A model generated the notes under the pieces. The model made no database searches, was not told the origin of the DNA, and saw only the letters and a list, made by a program, of their open reading frames with translations. A stretch of DNA of 64,000 bases from Chryseobacterium sp. LAM-KRS1 (lineage in GTDB: Bacteria > Bacteroidota > Bacteroidia > Flavobacteriales > Weeksellaceae), in assembly GCF_013184525.1 (NCBI RefSeq), contig NZ_JAAOIZ010000002.1, positions 248,001 through 312,000 of the forward strand. The letters are read 5' to 3'. Below are positions 45,181 to 53,849 of the stretch, in pieces. Numbering within the stretch: position 1 is the first letter of the stretch; each line of letters starts with the position of its first letter. A program made the position numbers and the translations under genes.

Positions 45181-46176
45181 TTAGCTCATAAAAACCTCAG
45201 GAACCCATTCAAATGTGTTCCCTTTCTTTTTAGTAAACCCTAAACCGGGCCATGGTAAATGGTACGCAAAAGCTCTGGATCTCGTTTCCGCCAGTTGTTC
45301 AAGTATTTTTTTCCTTGAAGCAATGGCTATATCGAGGTCCGTATCACCAAAGTATCCCCAGTCAGGATGCGGAAATAAAATGACATCCGAGTGCATTAAA
45401 TCTGCAATATATAGAAGTTGTTCATTACCTGAAGTAATCGTAACCAAAGTAAGTCCTGGTGTATGTCCTGGAGCTAACTGAAAACTGAATTGATTATACA
45501 GCATCTTTTCAAGATCATAAAATTTTAATTGAGGTTGTATCACCTTAAGAATATTCTGAATGCCAGGAATAATCTGATTAAGAAATTCGGGTTGATCCTT
45601 TAGTGCGCTGTTAGCAAAATCCTTGATTGTTGCCTTCATCCAGAAATCATATTCAACTTTTGAAATAAACAACCGGGCATTTGGAAAAACCAATTGATTC
45701 TGCTTATCTACTACTCCACCTATATGATCAGGATGAGCGTGAGAAAGAAATACATCTGTAATATCAGAAGGTAAAAAACCAGCCTTTTTAAGGCTTTTCA
45801 ATAAAAATCCGGTCCTGCTATCGGCAAAAATTCCCATACCGGTATCCATTAGAATCAATCTGTCTTTTGTTTTAACCAACAGTACATTCATTGCCATGTC
45901 GATCGAATTTTCCGGACGGAAATTATCTTTGAGTATCGCTTTCAATTCAGATATATTTCCACGTGGAGCAAAGGAATTAAGATTTTCCTCATGGATTAAT
46001 CCATCTGTAAGAATAAATAAGTCCAGATCGCCCAATTTTATTTTTTTCACTCCGGAAAGATCATCTTCTGCGCTTATACTGAAGGAATTTTTCTCCCGCG
46101 CCAACGAGCTGGAAAAAGGAATTATACTAAAAGCTCCTGCTAAAATTCCATTTTTTAAAAGTTCTCTTCTATTCAT
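45181..46176 (-). CDS. Exported MBL-fold metallo-hydrolase (possible Tat substrate)
   Basis: A 331-residue metallo-beta-lactamase-fold hydrolase from ATG 46176. The longer frame to 46386 lies within the MFS gene and is rejected. The N-terminus MNRRELLKNGILAGAFSIIP is a twin-arginine-like signal. The zinc site is H146-x-H148-x-D150-H151 (SHAHPDHIGG), and later ligands are in APGHTPGL and YIADLMHSD. This branch includes lactonases and methyl parathion hydrolase-like enzymes; the substrate is unknown. It starts 3 bp after the stop of the MFS gene, so they are one operon. Confidence 0.87.
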   Translation of the reverse strand: MNRRELLKNGILAGAFSIIPFSSSLAREKNSFSISAEDDLSGVKKIKLGDLDLFILTDGLIHEENLNSFAPRGNISELKAILKDNFRPENSIDMAMNVLLVKTKDRLILMDTGMGIFADSRTGFLLKSLKKAGFLPSDITDVFLSHAHPDHIGGVVDKQNQLVFPNARLFISKVEYDFWMKATIKDFANSALKDQPEFLNQIIPGIQNILKVIQPQLKFYDLEKMLYNQFSFQLAPGHTPGLTLVTITSGNEQLLYIADLMHSDVILFPHPDWGYFGDTDLDIAIASRKKILEQLAETRSRAFAYHLPWPGLGFTKKKGNTFEWVPEVFMS

Positions 46177-46178
46177 GA

Positions 46179-47369
46179 TTAAATGTGTGCTTTTCTGATT
46201 TTGATCATACTTAAAATAAAAAGCCCCAAAATACCCAGCACAAAGTAACCTTCTGCTACCTGCAGCTGGAACTGAGGTTTTATAAGACTTGCAATACCAT
46301 AGCTTATGGCTGAAGTAATGATAAATGCCACTCCTCCGGTTAATCCGCCGGCAATACCTGCCGAACTTGGAAATCGTCCGATACAATAAGAAAAATAGTT
46401 ATTGAAAATAAATCCGGCTGTCACATGAATTGCAAAAGCAAAAGCAACAAGGCTGTACAGATTACTTACATAGTAAGAAAAAATGAACATTAAAATAATT
46501 AAAATCAACTGAATAAAATTAGCATATCGGATCTTAGGCAGAAAGGCCTTATTGATTAACGCTTTTCCCAAAAACCCACCCGTCATCCAGGCTAATCCCA
46601 AAATCAGAGAAACATATCCCGCAGTAACCTCAGAATATCCCATTTTATGCTCGATAATAAAGGCCCCGCATAGATTAAAGAATATTACCATCGCATAACT
46701 AAGCCCACACATCAGCATCCCATAGAAAAAATCTTTGGTTTTAAACATGGAATTATACTCTTGGATCAGGAAACTGATGCGAAAAGGATTCCGTACCTTT
46801 AAAGTCTCCCCCGAAAATACCAGTTCTAAAATAAGAAGCAGTAAACTGTATCCCGCCAGAACGTAGAAATTGGATTGCCATCCGAAACTTTTTTGGAGAT
46901 AACCTCCAATAAACGGAGCGATGATAGGCCCTACAGACCATACGATCGTCATGATACTCAAATAATGTTTTCGCTTTTCTCCTTCGTACACGTCTACAAA
47001 AAAGGCCCGCTTGGAAACGACGGCAAAACCGGATAACATACCGTGGAGGACACGCATCGCATAGATTACCATAATATTTTTAGTCGTTGCCGTAATTAAA
47101 AAGGTGATCACAAAAAAGGCCAGTGAAAAAATGGACACCGGATAACGCCCAAATGAATCTACAACACTCCCGGCAAAGAACTGCGTTATTCCATAGCTGA
47201 TCAAAAATATAGAAAGTGTAAGCTGGATACTGCTTTCAGGTAAATGAAGCTCTGTTGCCATGCTGGGCATAGAAGGTAAATAAATATCCGTTGCCAGACC
47301 AGACATCGGAATTACTGCAAAAGCCAGCACAGTAGCTATCAATTGATTCTTTTCTTTAAGAGTTCTCAT
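46179..47369 (-). CDS. MFS multidrug transporter (Bcr/CflA-like)
   Basis: A 396-residue MFS exporter with 12 predicted helices. The Bcr/CflA group is indicated by GLATDIYLPSMPSMATELHL and the motif A-like GSVVDSFGRYPVSIFSL after the second helix, with the second-half repeat SYAMVIFFNLCGAFIIEHKM. It is a proton-driven drug or metabolite exporter. The stop is followed after 2 bp by the MBL hydrolase gene, so export and extracytoplasmic hydrolysis of one compound is a plausible, unproven link. Confidence 0.87.
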   Translation of the reverse strand: MRTLKEKNQLIATVLAFAVIPMSGLATDIYLPSMPSMATELHLPESSIQLTLSIFLISYGITQFFAGSVVDSFGRYPVSIFSLAFFVITFLITATTKNIMVIYAMRVLHGMLSGFAVVSKRAFFVDVYEGEKRKHYLSIMTIVWSVGPIIAPFIGGYLQKSFGWQSNFYVLAGYSLLLLILELVFSGETLKVRNPFRISFLIQEYNSMFKTKDFFYGMLMCGLSYAMVIFFNLCGAFIIEHKMGYSEVTAGYVSLILGLAWMTGGFLGKALINKAFLPKIRYANFIQLILIILMFIFSYYVSNLYSLVAFAFAIHVTAGFIFNNYFSYCIGRFPSSAGIAGGLTGGVAFIITSAISYGIASLIKPQFQLQVAEGYFVLGILGLFILSMIKIRKAHI

Positions 47370-47390
47370 TCCTCTTTTTATTTTTCTTTC

Positions 47391-47426
47391 AAAAAAAATC
47401 TGGATTTCCGAATAATCAGAAATCCA
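47391..47426 (-). terminator. Terminator for the aldo/keto reductase gene
   Basis: The 8-bp arms TGGATTTC (47401-47408) and 47419-47426 are followed on the minus strand by GATTTTTTTT. It lies 15 bp past the stop. Confidence 0.85.
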
Positions 47427-47440
47427 AACTTAAAATTTAT

Positions 47441-48442
47441 TTAATTATTAACCAGTTTCATTGAACCCTCGTTATATCTTTCTCCCACATTTGGATATTT
47501 CTTCAGAATCGTATCAATAGTATCAAGTTCAGATTGTGAAAGCTCTACATCAATCGCTCCGATATTTTCTTCGAGATATTTAATACGCTTGGTTCCTGGG
47601 ATAGGAATAATATCATCTCCTTGATTAAGTACCCAGGCCAAAGCCAGCTGGGTTCCTTTGATTCCTTTGGAGCTTGCCAGTTCATTAAATTCCTGAACCA
47701 GCTTTCTGTTGTTCTCAAGACTTTCTTCCTGGTAACGTGGTAAAGACCTTCTGAAATCATCTTCTCCAAAATTCTGTACCTCATTAATGTTAGCAAAGAG
47801 CCCTCTTGCCAGTGGAGAATAAGGAACTAAGGAAATCCCCAGCTCTCTTATGGTTGGTAAAATTTCTTTTTCTACATCTTTTGTTAAAATGGAGTATTCC
47901 GATTGTAACGCAGTAATGGGATGAATTTTATTTGCCTTTTTGATAGATTCTGCTGAAGCCTCAGACAAACCTATATATTTTACTTTTCCGGCCTTTACAA
48001 GTTCTGCCATGGCTCCCACTGTTTCTTCAACGGGCACATTCGGATCCACCCTGTGTGCATAATAAAGATCTATCGTATCGATTTTTAATCGTTGTAGACT
48101 TAAATCTACAGCCTGTCTGATCCATTCCGGCGAACCATCAAAATAAGTCCCGGGAGCACCACTATGGCTAGCTTTACCGTCCTTAAACCTGAATCCGAAT
48201 TTTGTGGCTATGAATATTTTATCCCTGTTCGGAACAAGCACTTTGGAAATTAGTTTTTCATTTTCTCCGTTAGCATACATGTCTGCAGTATCCCAGAAAT
48301 TAACTCCAAGATCCAATGCTTTGTGTAATGTATCAATGCTTTCCTTTTCATCTGCAGGTCCGTAAGCAAAGCTCATTCCCATACATCCCAAACCTATTGC
48401 AGATAGCTGCTCTCCTGTGTTTCCTAATTTTCTAAATTTCAT
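47441..48442 (-). CDS. Aldo/keto reductase
   Basis: NADPH-dependent aldo/keto reductase, 333 residues. The catalytic tetrad is D51 and Y56 (FWDTADMYANGENE), K81 (IATKFG) and H130 (YYAHRVD). The opening MKFRKLGNTGEQLSAIGLGC is the YakC/YajO-like group. It likely reduces aldehydes or quinones. It reads in the same direction behind its AraC regulator, with 89 bp between them that holds a -7 box and a pair of 13-bp elements also found in front of the AraC gene. Confidence 0.93.
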   Translation of the reverse strand: MKFRKLGNTGEQLSAIGLGCMGMSFAYGPADEKESIDTLHKALDLGVNFWDTADMYANGENEKLISKVLVPNRDKIFIATKFGFRFKDGKASHSGAPGTYFDGSPEWIRQAVDLSLQRLKIDTIDLYYAHRVDPNVPVEETVGAMAELVKAGKVKYIGLSEASAESIKKANKIHPITALQSEYSILTKDVEKEILPTIRELGISLVPYSPLARGLFANINEVQNFGEDDFRRSLPRYQEESLENNRKLVQEFNELASSKGIKGTQLALAWVLNQGDDIIPIPGTKRIKYLEENIGAIDVELSQSELDTIDTILKKYPNVGERYNEGSMKLVNN

Positions 48443-48471
48443 GATTTTTTTGTGGTTTTAAATTACTGAAA

Positions 48472-48479
48472 CAAAATTA
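48472..48479 (-). promoter_or_regulatory. -7 promoter box for the aldo/keto reductase
   Basis: On the minus strand, TAATTTTG fits TAnnTTTG and lies 29 bp before the ATG. The AraC-type element nearest to it ends 24 bp upstream, over the -33 region. Confidence 0.5.
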
Positions 48480-48503
48480 CAACAACATCAATGATGATTG
48501 CAT

Positions 48504-48537
48504 ATAGAATTCAAACTAAGAATTATAAAATTCAAAC
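48504..48537. promoter_or_regulatory. Tandem AraC-type operator in front of the AKR gene
   Basis: ATAGAATTCAAAC (48504-48516) and ATAAAATTCAAAC (48525-48537) are direct repeats with starts exactly 21 bp apart. A third copy of the element, ATAAAATTCAAAC, lies at 49449-49461 in front of the AraC gene. The distal copy overlaps the end of the AraC gene. Confidence 0.55.
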
Positions 48538-49437
48538 CAAGTTACTTCGCAGTGCATTGGGAGTTCTTCCTGTTTGTTTTTTAAAATAATTAGTAAAATA
48601 AGCAGGTTCCTCAAATCCTAATCCGTAAGCAATTTCAGAAATATTCCAATCCGTATGCTTCAGCAAAGCATTGGCCTCCTGGATAATCCTGGAAGTGATC
48701 TGTTGTGTGGTTGTTTTACCCGTAATCTCCTTTACGGAGCGATTAAGAGAGTTCACATGTACTGAAAGACTCTCCGCATAATCATTAGGGGTTCTTAGTT
48801 TTAAATAGGATTCGGGACTATCGATAGGAAACTGCCTCTCTAATAATTCCATGAATAAGGATGCCACCCTTTGTGAAGCATTCTGATGATACTCAAAGTT
48901 TTCGGCAGGGTTCATCTTCATGGTTTCATGGATTAAAAGATGTAAATAGCTTCGAAGCATATCATATTTGTGAATATAATCAGAATCAATTTCTGTCATC
49001 ATTTTTACAAATAAGTCAGAAACTGTTTTTTGCTGTTCTTCATTAACAAAGAAAACAGGTGTTCCCCCTATTTTAAAAAGCGGTGAATCCTGAAGGTTTC
49101 CCAAACGGCTTCCATTTTGAAGAAATTCATCGGTAAACAGACAAAACCACCCTGTCTGGTTATCATCATCCGCTTCCCAGGAATAAGGTATTACCGGATT
49201 GGAGAACAGCAGCGCAGGCCTATCCACACGGATCCATTTATTCGCATAGTGAAGTTTTCCTTTCCCGATAATCAGGGATACTTTATAAAAATCCCTCCTG
49301 CTGTAAGGAGTAACCAATGCACAATTATCCCGTGAAAAGACATTAAAATGTCCCAGTCCGGAATTAGAAAGGCAGGAAGGATAAACCCTTACCTGCGTAC
49401 GGTTATAAAATTCCTGTAATGACTCTGATGATTCCAT
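48532..49437 (-). CDS. AraC-family transcriptional regulator
   Basis: A 301-residue regulator with an N-terminal cupin-like sensor (about 20-190) and a C-terminal double helix-turn-helix (about 210-300; HVNSLNRSVKEITGKTTTQQ and WNISEIAYGLGFEEPAYFTN, then YFKKQTGRTPNALR). It reads towards the aldo/keto reductase gene. A -7 box on the minus strand (49442-49449) lies 5 bp before the ATG, so the mRNA may be leaderless or start at the second Met. The same 13-bp element lies next to its promoter and the reductase promoter. Confidence 0.9.
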   Translation of the reverse strand: MESSESLQEFYNRTQVRVYPSCLSNSGLGHFNVFSRDNCALVTPYSRRDFYKVSLIIGKGKLHYANKWIRVDRPALLFSNPVIPYSWEADDDNQTGWFCLFTDEFLQNGSRLGNLQDSPLFKIGGTPVFFVNEEQQKTVSDLFVKMMTEIDSDYIHKYDMLRSYLHLLIHETMKMNPAENFEYHQNASQRVASLFMELLERQFPIDSPESYLKLRTPNDYAESLSVHVNSLNRSVKEITGKTTTQQITSRIIQEANALLKHTDWNISEIAYGLGFEEPAYFTNYFKKQTGRTPNALRSNLV

Positions 49438-49441
49438 AAGA

Positions 49442-49461
49442 CAAAGTTATAAAATTCAAAC
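49442..49461 (-). promoter_or_regulatory. araC-type gene promoter with third operator copy
   Basis: TAACTTTG on the minus strand (49442-49449) matches TAnnTTTG. Directly upstream, overlapping by one base, is ATAAAATTCAAAC (49449-49461, plus-strand reading), identical to the copy at 48525-48537. An element so close to the -7 box would repress the gene or set its level. Confidence 0.5.
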
Positions 49462-49890
49462 AAAAACAAAATAACTTCCTTCTTATTCTTGCAACACAAA
49501 AAATGACTGATCTTACGAACAGCCATCAAGAAAAATTTGAATATATAGTGAAATGTGATTAATACGGTGTTCATGTCATTTCAATTAAAATGCCAAAGCA
49601 AAAGAAATCATTTATTAATATTTGTTAAAGGATCATAAGCAGCTGAAAATGTAACGGATAAATTTGCCGGTGGATTGCAGGTTATGAAATCCGTTATAGA
49701 AAGAATAAGTAGGATTAATGACCATTATGTTCAAATACCAACTATTGCCTGGCTTAATTGAAAAGAATATAAATAACGATCAACTTCTTCTAAATTGGTG
49801 CATGGTATGATTATAATTTGTAATTTTAAAGAAGAGATCTGATTTTCAGGCTCTCAAGATCATTTATTACTCAATCTAATTTCAATACTT
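49462..49890. other. 429-bp intergenic stretch
   Basis: Gene-free apart from one weak possibility: a TAAATTTG box at 49659-49666 followed by a 25-codon frame at 49684-49761 (MKSVIERISRINDH...). That is too little to call a gene. The rest shows no ORF, hairpin or repeat. Confidence 0.4.
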
Positions 49891-50178
49891 ATGGAAAATA
49901 TAAAATTTGAAATATCTCCATATCAGGATGAATTGCAGATATTAATTGACGACAAGAAGGCTGGCTATATGTCCATAGCGATTGATGGCAGGCAATTAAT
50001 TGTATATTATACAAAGCTTAATGAAGAACTCGAAGGACACGGATATGCCAAGATGCTTTTAGATGAACTGGTACGGTACGCAGAAGAAAAGGACCTGCTG
50101 ATAGACCCTGAATGTGATTTTGTAAGACAACAGTTTGAAAATCACCCGAAACGATATAACGACATCTGGCACGCCTGA
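49891..50178 (+). CDS. Small GNAT-fold acetyltransferase-like protein (YidJ/YjdJ type)
   Basis: A 95-residue compact GNAT-like protein. The acetyl-CoA loop region is YYTKLNEELEGHGYAKMLLD, with the GHGYA glycine motif, followed by the conserved end DPECDFVRQQFENHPKRYND. It belongs to the short COG2388-type N-acetyltransferases, found as single-domain proteins of this size. The substrate is unknown. The stop is 2 bp from the convergent MBL gene with no terminator between. Confidence 0.82.
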   Translation: MENIKFEISPYQDELQILIDDKKAGYMSIAIDGRQLIVYYTKLNEELEGHGYAKMLLDELVRYAEEKDLLIDPECDFVRQQFENHPKRYNDIWHA

Positions 50179-50180
50179 TA

Positions 50181-51296
50181 TCAATCCTCCCACCAGGCTT
50201 TGAACTGATGATCCAGCTCATTCAGGCTAACTGTTTCACCGATCATAGGAGTAAGAATACGTAGATTTTTTTCCTTACCGAAACTTGTTATTTTTTGCAA
50301 TGGTTCATTCCATGGATGTAAGGCTAAAGCAAATTTCGAAGAGTGAACAGGAATAATATTCCTTGCATTAACATCTATACTCGCCTGTATAACATCTTCA
50401 GGAAGTGCATGAATGTATTTCCATGCTTCATTGTACTGGCCGTTTTCCATGATTGCATAATCGAAAGGACCATATTGATCACCGATCATTTTAAAGTGGG
50501 TATCGTAACCGCTATCCCCTCCTAAAAATATCTTTTTAGTAGGAGTTTCCAGAACGTAAGAAGTCCACAATGTTCCGTTCCTCTTTATTTTTCTTCCTGA
50601 AAAATGTCTTGCCGGAGTAAAAGTAATTTTAATATTATTCTTTAAATATGCCATTCCTCCCCATTCTTCTTCAATAAGCATATTTTCTCGATAACCCCAT
50701 TTTTCAAAATGTGCTCCGACTCCTAATGGTAAAATAACGCTTCCTACCCTGTCTTTTATCTTTTTGACAGTAGGATAATCCAAATGATCAAAGTGATCAT
50801 GGGTAATAACAAGATAATCAAGATCCGGGATATCCTCGGGTTTGAAAATATCAGACCCTGGAAAAGCTTTGTTAAAAAATTTAAATGGAGAGCCATACGT
50901 ACTCAAAACAGGATCTATCAGAAAGGATACTCCATCTGTTTGAATGAAATAAGATGAATGCCCTAACCAGACGAATACATCCTGGTCTTTTGGGATCTCT
51001 TTTAAAATGGTATGAACTGATGGTATATTTTTCAGTGGCTTTAAAAGCGGATCTTTTTTAGCCACAAAAAAATCATACAGAACCTTTGGCATGCTATAGC
51101 CTTCAGCAATTGATGGTGTATAACTAAGGTTTTGAAACTGTTTATCTTTATAAAGCTTTGAATGCTTCATTCTCTCCAGTCTTTTTCCAGCAGGTTCGGC
51201 ACCAAAAACTTCTCGGCTTGTTATTATATAGTATACTAATATAAGCAGGATGGCAATCGCAATAAATAAATACATCATTTGATAAATAAAGTTCAA
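50181..51296 (-). CDS. NAPE-PLD-like MBL-fold hydrolase, membrane-anchored
   Basis: A 371-residue MBL-fold protein of the NAPE-PLD/UlaG-like group. An N-terminal anchor (YLFIAIAILLILVYYIIT) precedes the domain. The zinc ligands are H166-x-H168-x-D170-H171 (ITHDHFDHLD), with LGHSSYFIQTDGVSFLIDPV and FTPARHFSGR and GGDSGYDTHF as further motifs. Homologues in mammals release N-acylethanolamines from phospholipids; a phospholipid-type substrate is possible because of the anchor but is not shown. It is a single gene. Confidence 0.88.
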   Translation of the reverse strand: MNFIYQMMYLFIAIAILLILVYYIITSREVFGAEPAGKRLERMKHSKLYKDKQFQNLSYTPSIAEGYSMPKVLYDFFVAKKDPLLKPLKNIPSVHTILKEIPKDQDVFVWLGHSSYFIQTDGVSFLIDPVLSTYGSPFKFFNKAFPGSDIFKPEDIPDLDYLVITHDHFDHLDYPTVKKIKDRVGSVILPLGVGAHFEKWGYRENMLIEEEWGGMAYLKNNIKITFTPARHFSGRKIKRNGTLWTSYVLETPTKKIFLGGDSGYDTHFKMIGDQYGPFDYAIMENGQYNEAWKYIHALPEDVIQASIDVNARNIIPVHSSKFALALHPWNEPLQKITSFGKEKNLRILTPMIGETVSLNELDHQFKAWWED

Positions 51297-51420
51297 ATGT
51301 ATTAACTTTTACTGTGAATTGGTAGGCCGACCTAATAAATAACTCATTTATTTAACGCAATATTATAGTTCACACTTAAAAAATTATTAGTATTTTAATA
51401 TCAGGATGATTTTAAACGCC

Positions 51421-51428
51421 TAAATTTG
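51421..51428 (+). promoter_or_regulatory. -7 promoter box for the S41 peptidase
   Basis: TAAATTTG fits TAnnTTTG and lies 22 bp before the TTG start at 51450. Confidence 0.5.
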
Positions 51429-51449
51429 TAGGTTTTAAACACAAAAATT

Positions 51450-52946
51450 TTGAAAATTACATTTATTTTATTTGGACTTATTTTTCTGTGGTCCTGTTCT
51501 TCTCTCACCAATAGCGAGCGGCAGGAAGGGACACTTATTGAGCCTGAGCTGCTCAAAAAAGATGTGGATTATGCATATACTAAATTAAAAGAAATGCATC
51601 CTCAGCTCTACAGATATATTACAAGAAAAGATCTGGATTTTAAAATCGACAGCATTAAGCAAACCATCAACGAACCTCTTACTCCAACACAGTTTTATTT
51701 CAAATTACAACCCGTTATTACAAGCATCAGAGAAGGGCATCTCTCACTGATGATTCCTTTTGAAAAATTAAAGCGTGAATATGGAGGAAGAAAATTATTT
51801 ACGTACTTCAAATATTACATCAAGGATGACCATCTTTATATCGTCGCGAATAAAGATTCCATTCAGAATATAAAACCAGGCACTGAAATACTGAGTATCA
51901 ATAATGTTCCGATATCTTTCTATATCAACAAATACAGAAAGCTGATCAGCAGCGATGGCAGAAATACGACATTTACACCCTATTACCTGAAAGATATGTT
52001 TTTTGTTTTTTTCAGCATGGAAAACGGCTTTTTGGAACAGGTGAAAATTGAAACCTTGTATAACAATAAAAAACAAACTTTCATTATCGAACGGGATAAG
52101 CAAAGCGAAGCAGAAAAGGCTAAATCTCAAACCCAGGCTAACGGAAATTTTCACTGTCCTATGAACAGAAATTTCAAATTTCTGGATGAGAACAATTCAA
52201 TTGCATACATCAATATAAAAAAATTCTCAAACAATAAATCCGACAGGTTTTATAAAAATACATTCGAAAGAATTAAAGAAGCTAAATCAGACTATCTGAT
52301 ATTAGACATCCGGAATAATTACGGAGGTTCTTTACAGGAAATTAATAATCTTTATTCCTATCTTGTTTCAGAACCATTCACTTTAATAAAACCTTCGAGG
52401 CTCAATTCAGGCTATACCCCATTAAAAACAAATTATTTCAAAAAGAGCAGCCCTTTGGAATATGCATTAAAAGGAATTACCTATCCAACATACTTTTTCC
52501 TTAAAACCCTTCATACTTATAAAGGCAACGACGGCAAATTCTACTATAAGATAAAAGCAGACAATGTAACAAAACCCAATAAAAATGCTTTTCATGGAAA
52601 AATTTTTGTACTGGTTAATGGCGGAAGTTATTCTGCATCTTCCATTATCAGCTCAAAGCTCAAGTTTGATAAGGTAGCAACCCTCGTCGGAGAGGAAACA
52701 GGCGGGGCAAATGACGGAACCGTAGCCGGATTTTATTCTTACCAGGTCCTTCCTAATTCCAAACTTACACTGCCTATCGGCTTACTGCTGGTAAATCCGA
52801 ATATAACACTCACCAACTCTCAGAGAGGGGTGATCCCGGATGTAACGATCACAGAAACTTTACAGGATATTATCAACAAAAATGATGTACAGCTTGCGTG
52901 GGTAAAAAAGGAGATTGAAAAAGAGAAAGCCAGAAAGATTAAATAG
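51450..52946 (+). CDS. S41-family peptidase, lipoprotein
   Basis: A 498-residue S41 peptidase. Translation probably starts at TTG 51450, because only this start gives the complete lipoprotein signal KITFILFGLIFLWSC (lipobox Cys at about residue 16) and no ATG lies between it and the promoter. The N-terminal part (30-220) is helical, the peptidase core begins at YINIKKFSNNK, with LDIRNNYGG and the nucleophile region NGGSYSASS (Ser at about 395), and ends GEETGGANDGT. Such proteins cleave C-terminal or peptide substrates in the envelope. It is followed after 8 bp by an AraC gene. Confidence 0.87.
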   Translation: MKITFILFGLIFLWSCSSLTNSERQEGTLIEPELLKKDVDYAYTKLKEMHPQLYRYITRKDLDFKIDSIKQTINEPLTPTQFYFKLQPVITSIREGHLSLMIPFEKLKREYGGRKLFTYFKYYIKDDHLYIVANKDSIQNIKPGTEILSINNVPISFYINKYRKLISSDGRNTTFTPYYLKDMFFVFFSMENGFLEQVKIETLYNNKKQTFIIERDKQSEAEKAKSQTQANGNFHCPMNRNFKFLDENNSIAYINIKKFSNNKSDRFYKNTFERIKEAKSDYLILDIRNNYGGSLQEINNLYSYLVSEPFTLIKPSRLNSGYTPLKTNYFKKSSPLEYALKGITYPTYFFLKTLHTYKGNDGKFYYKIKADNVTKPNKNAFHGKIFVLVNGGSYSASSIISSKLKFDKVATLVGEETGGANDGTVAGFYSYQVLPNSKLTLPIGLLLVNPNITLTNSQRGVIPDVTITETLQDIINKNDVQLAWVKKEIEKEKARKIK

Positions 52947-52954
52947 ATCTTCAG

Positions 52955-53788
52955 ATGAAAAATGCATTTTTTTCCGTTCAAAAAAGAGATTCGGAATATT
53001 ATAAAAATATCACCAGCGATTCTTTTTATCACATCTTCCTGTTGGAAGGAGTGGGAAAAATCATTGTAGATTTCGTGGAATATGATTTTGAGGGAAACAT
53101 TGTCCTTTTTTCTTCCCCTTTCCAGAATATCCGGATCGTCACTGAGACCGTTCTTAAGATTGATGATCTCAGCTTCCACAGTGATTTTTATTGCATAGAA
53201 TTTCATAAGAAAGAAGTAGCCTGTAACGGATTGCTTTTTAACAATATTTACCTCTTTCCTTATTTCAAACTGACTGCAGAGGTCTTTGAAGAAATTTCAG
53301 GCTATTTTTCTAAAATCCTGAAAGTAGATCCTGAGGAGGATTTTTCACAGGCCGTTTTACAATCTTATCTGCAGTTAATCCTGGCAATTTGCAGTAAAGA
53401 AAAAAATAAAATATTCCCGGACAAGGATCTGATAAAGGATGATTTCAAAGAGTTAAAATCTTTCCAGGATTTGGTAGAAATTCATTTCCTTACGGAAAAA
53501 AATCTATCGTTTTACGCCGATCTTTTACATATCACTCCCAACACGTTAAGCAAAAAGATCAAATCCCGATTTAATAAAACACCTTCTCAGATTATTCAGG
53601 AAAGAGTTATCCTGGAGTCTAAAAAACAAATTCACCTGACCCGGAAATCCATGAAAGAAATTGCAGCAGAACTTAACTTCAGTGATGAATTTTATTTCAG
53701 TAAATATTTTAAAAAACATACCGGCGTTTCCCCTACTCATTTCAGGAAAGAAGCAGGAATTTCCATCGTTGCAGATTTGTACAAATAA
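52955..53788 (+). CDS. AraC-family transcriptional regulator
   Basis: A 277-residue AraC regulator. The N-terminus is a cupin-like sensor (about 10-150, with FEGNIVLFSSPFQNIRIVTE), and the C-terminal helix-turn-helix pair lies at about 175-270 (LSFYADLLHITPNTLSKKIK and MKEIAAELNFSDEFYFSKYF). It begins 8 bp after the S41 peptidase stop, so it is transcribed from its promoter. The gene after it is RclC-like, and E. coli RclR-RclC is an AraC with a similar neighbour, so hypochlorous-acid sensing is possible but not shown (the RclR redox Cys are not apparent). Confidence 0.87.
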   Translation: MKNAFFSVQKRDSEYYKNITSDSFYHIFLLEGVGKIIVDFVEYDFEGNIVLFSSPFQNIRIVTETVLKIDDLSFHSDFYCIEFHKKEVACNGLLFNNIYLFPYFKLTAEVFEEISGYFSKILKVDPEEDFSQAVLQSYLQLILAICSKEKNKIFPDKDLIKDDFKELKSFQDLVEIHFLTEKNLSFYADLLHITPNTLSKKIKSRFNKTPSQIIQERVILESKKQIHLTRKSMKEIAAELNFSDEFYFSKYFKKHTGVSPTHFRKEAGISIVADLYK

Positions 53789-53827
53789 CGTCCACAATTC
53801 TCCATTTTATAGGTTAGACATTCAATC

Positions 53828-53835
53828 TAATTTTG
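53828..53835 (+). promoter_or_regulatory. -7 promoter box for the RclC-like gene
   Basis: TAATTTTG fits TAnnTTTG, lies 14 bp before ATG 53850 and behind the AraC gene stop, so the membrane protein has its own promoter. Confidence 0.5.
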
Positions 53836-53849
53836 TCAAAAAAAATAAT

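Noticed and set aside
46177..46386. 70-codon extension of the MBL hydrolase
   Set aside because: It overlaps the MFS gene in another frame and lacks homology; the Tat-like signal starts at 46176.
49684..49761. 25-codon frame behind a TAAATTTG box
   Set aside because: Length, composition and the lack of a recognisable pattern do not support a gene.
53661..53849. Extension of the RclC-like protein into the AraC gene
   Set aside because: It reads out of frame through the AraC helix-turn-helix; a -7 box lies between.
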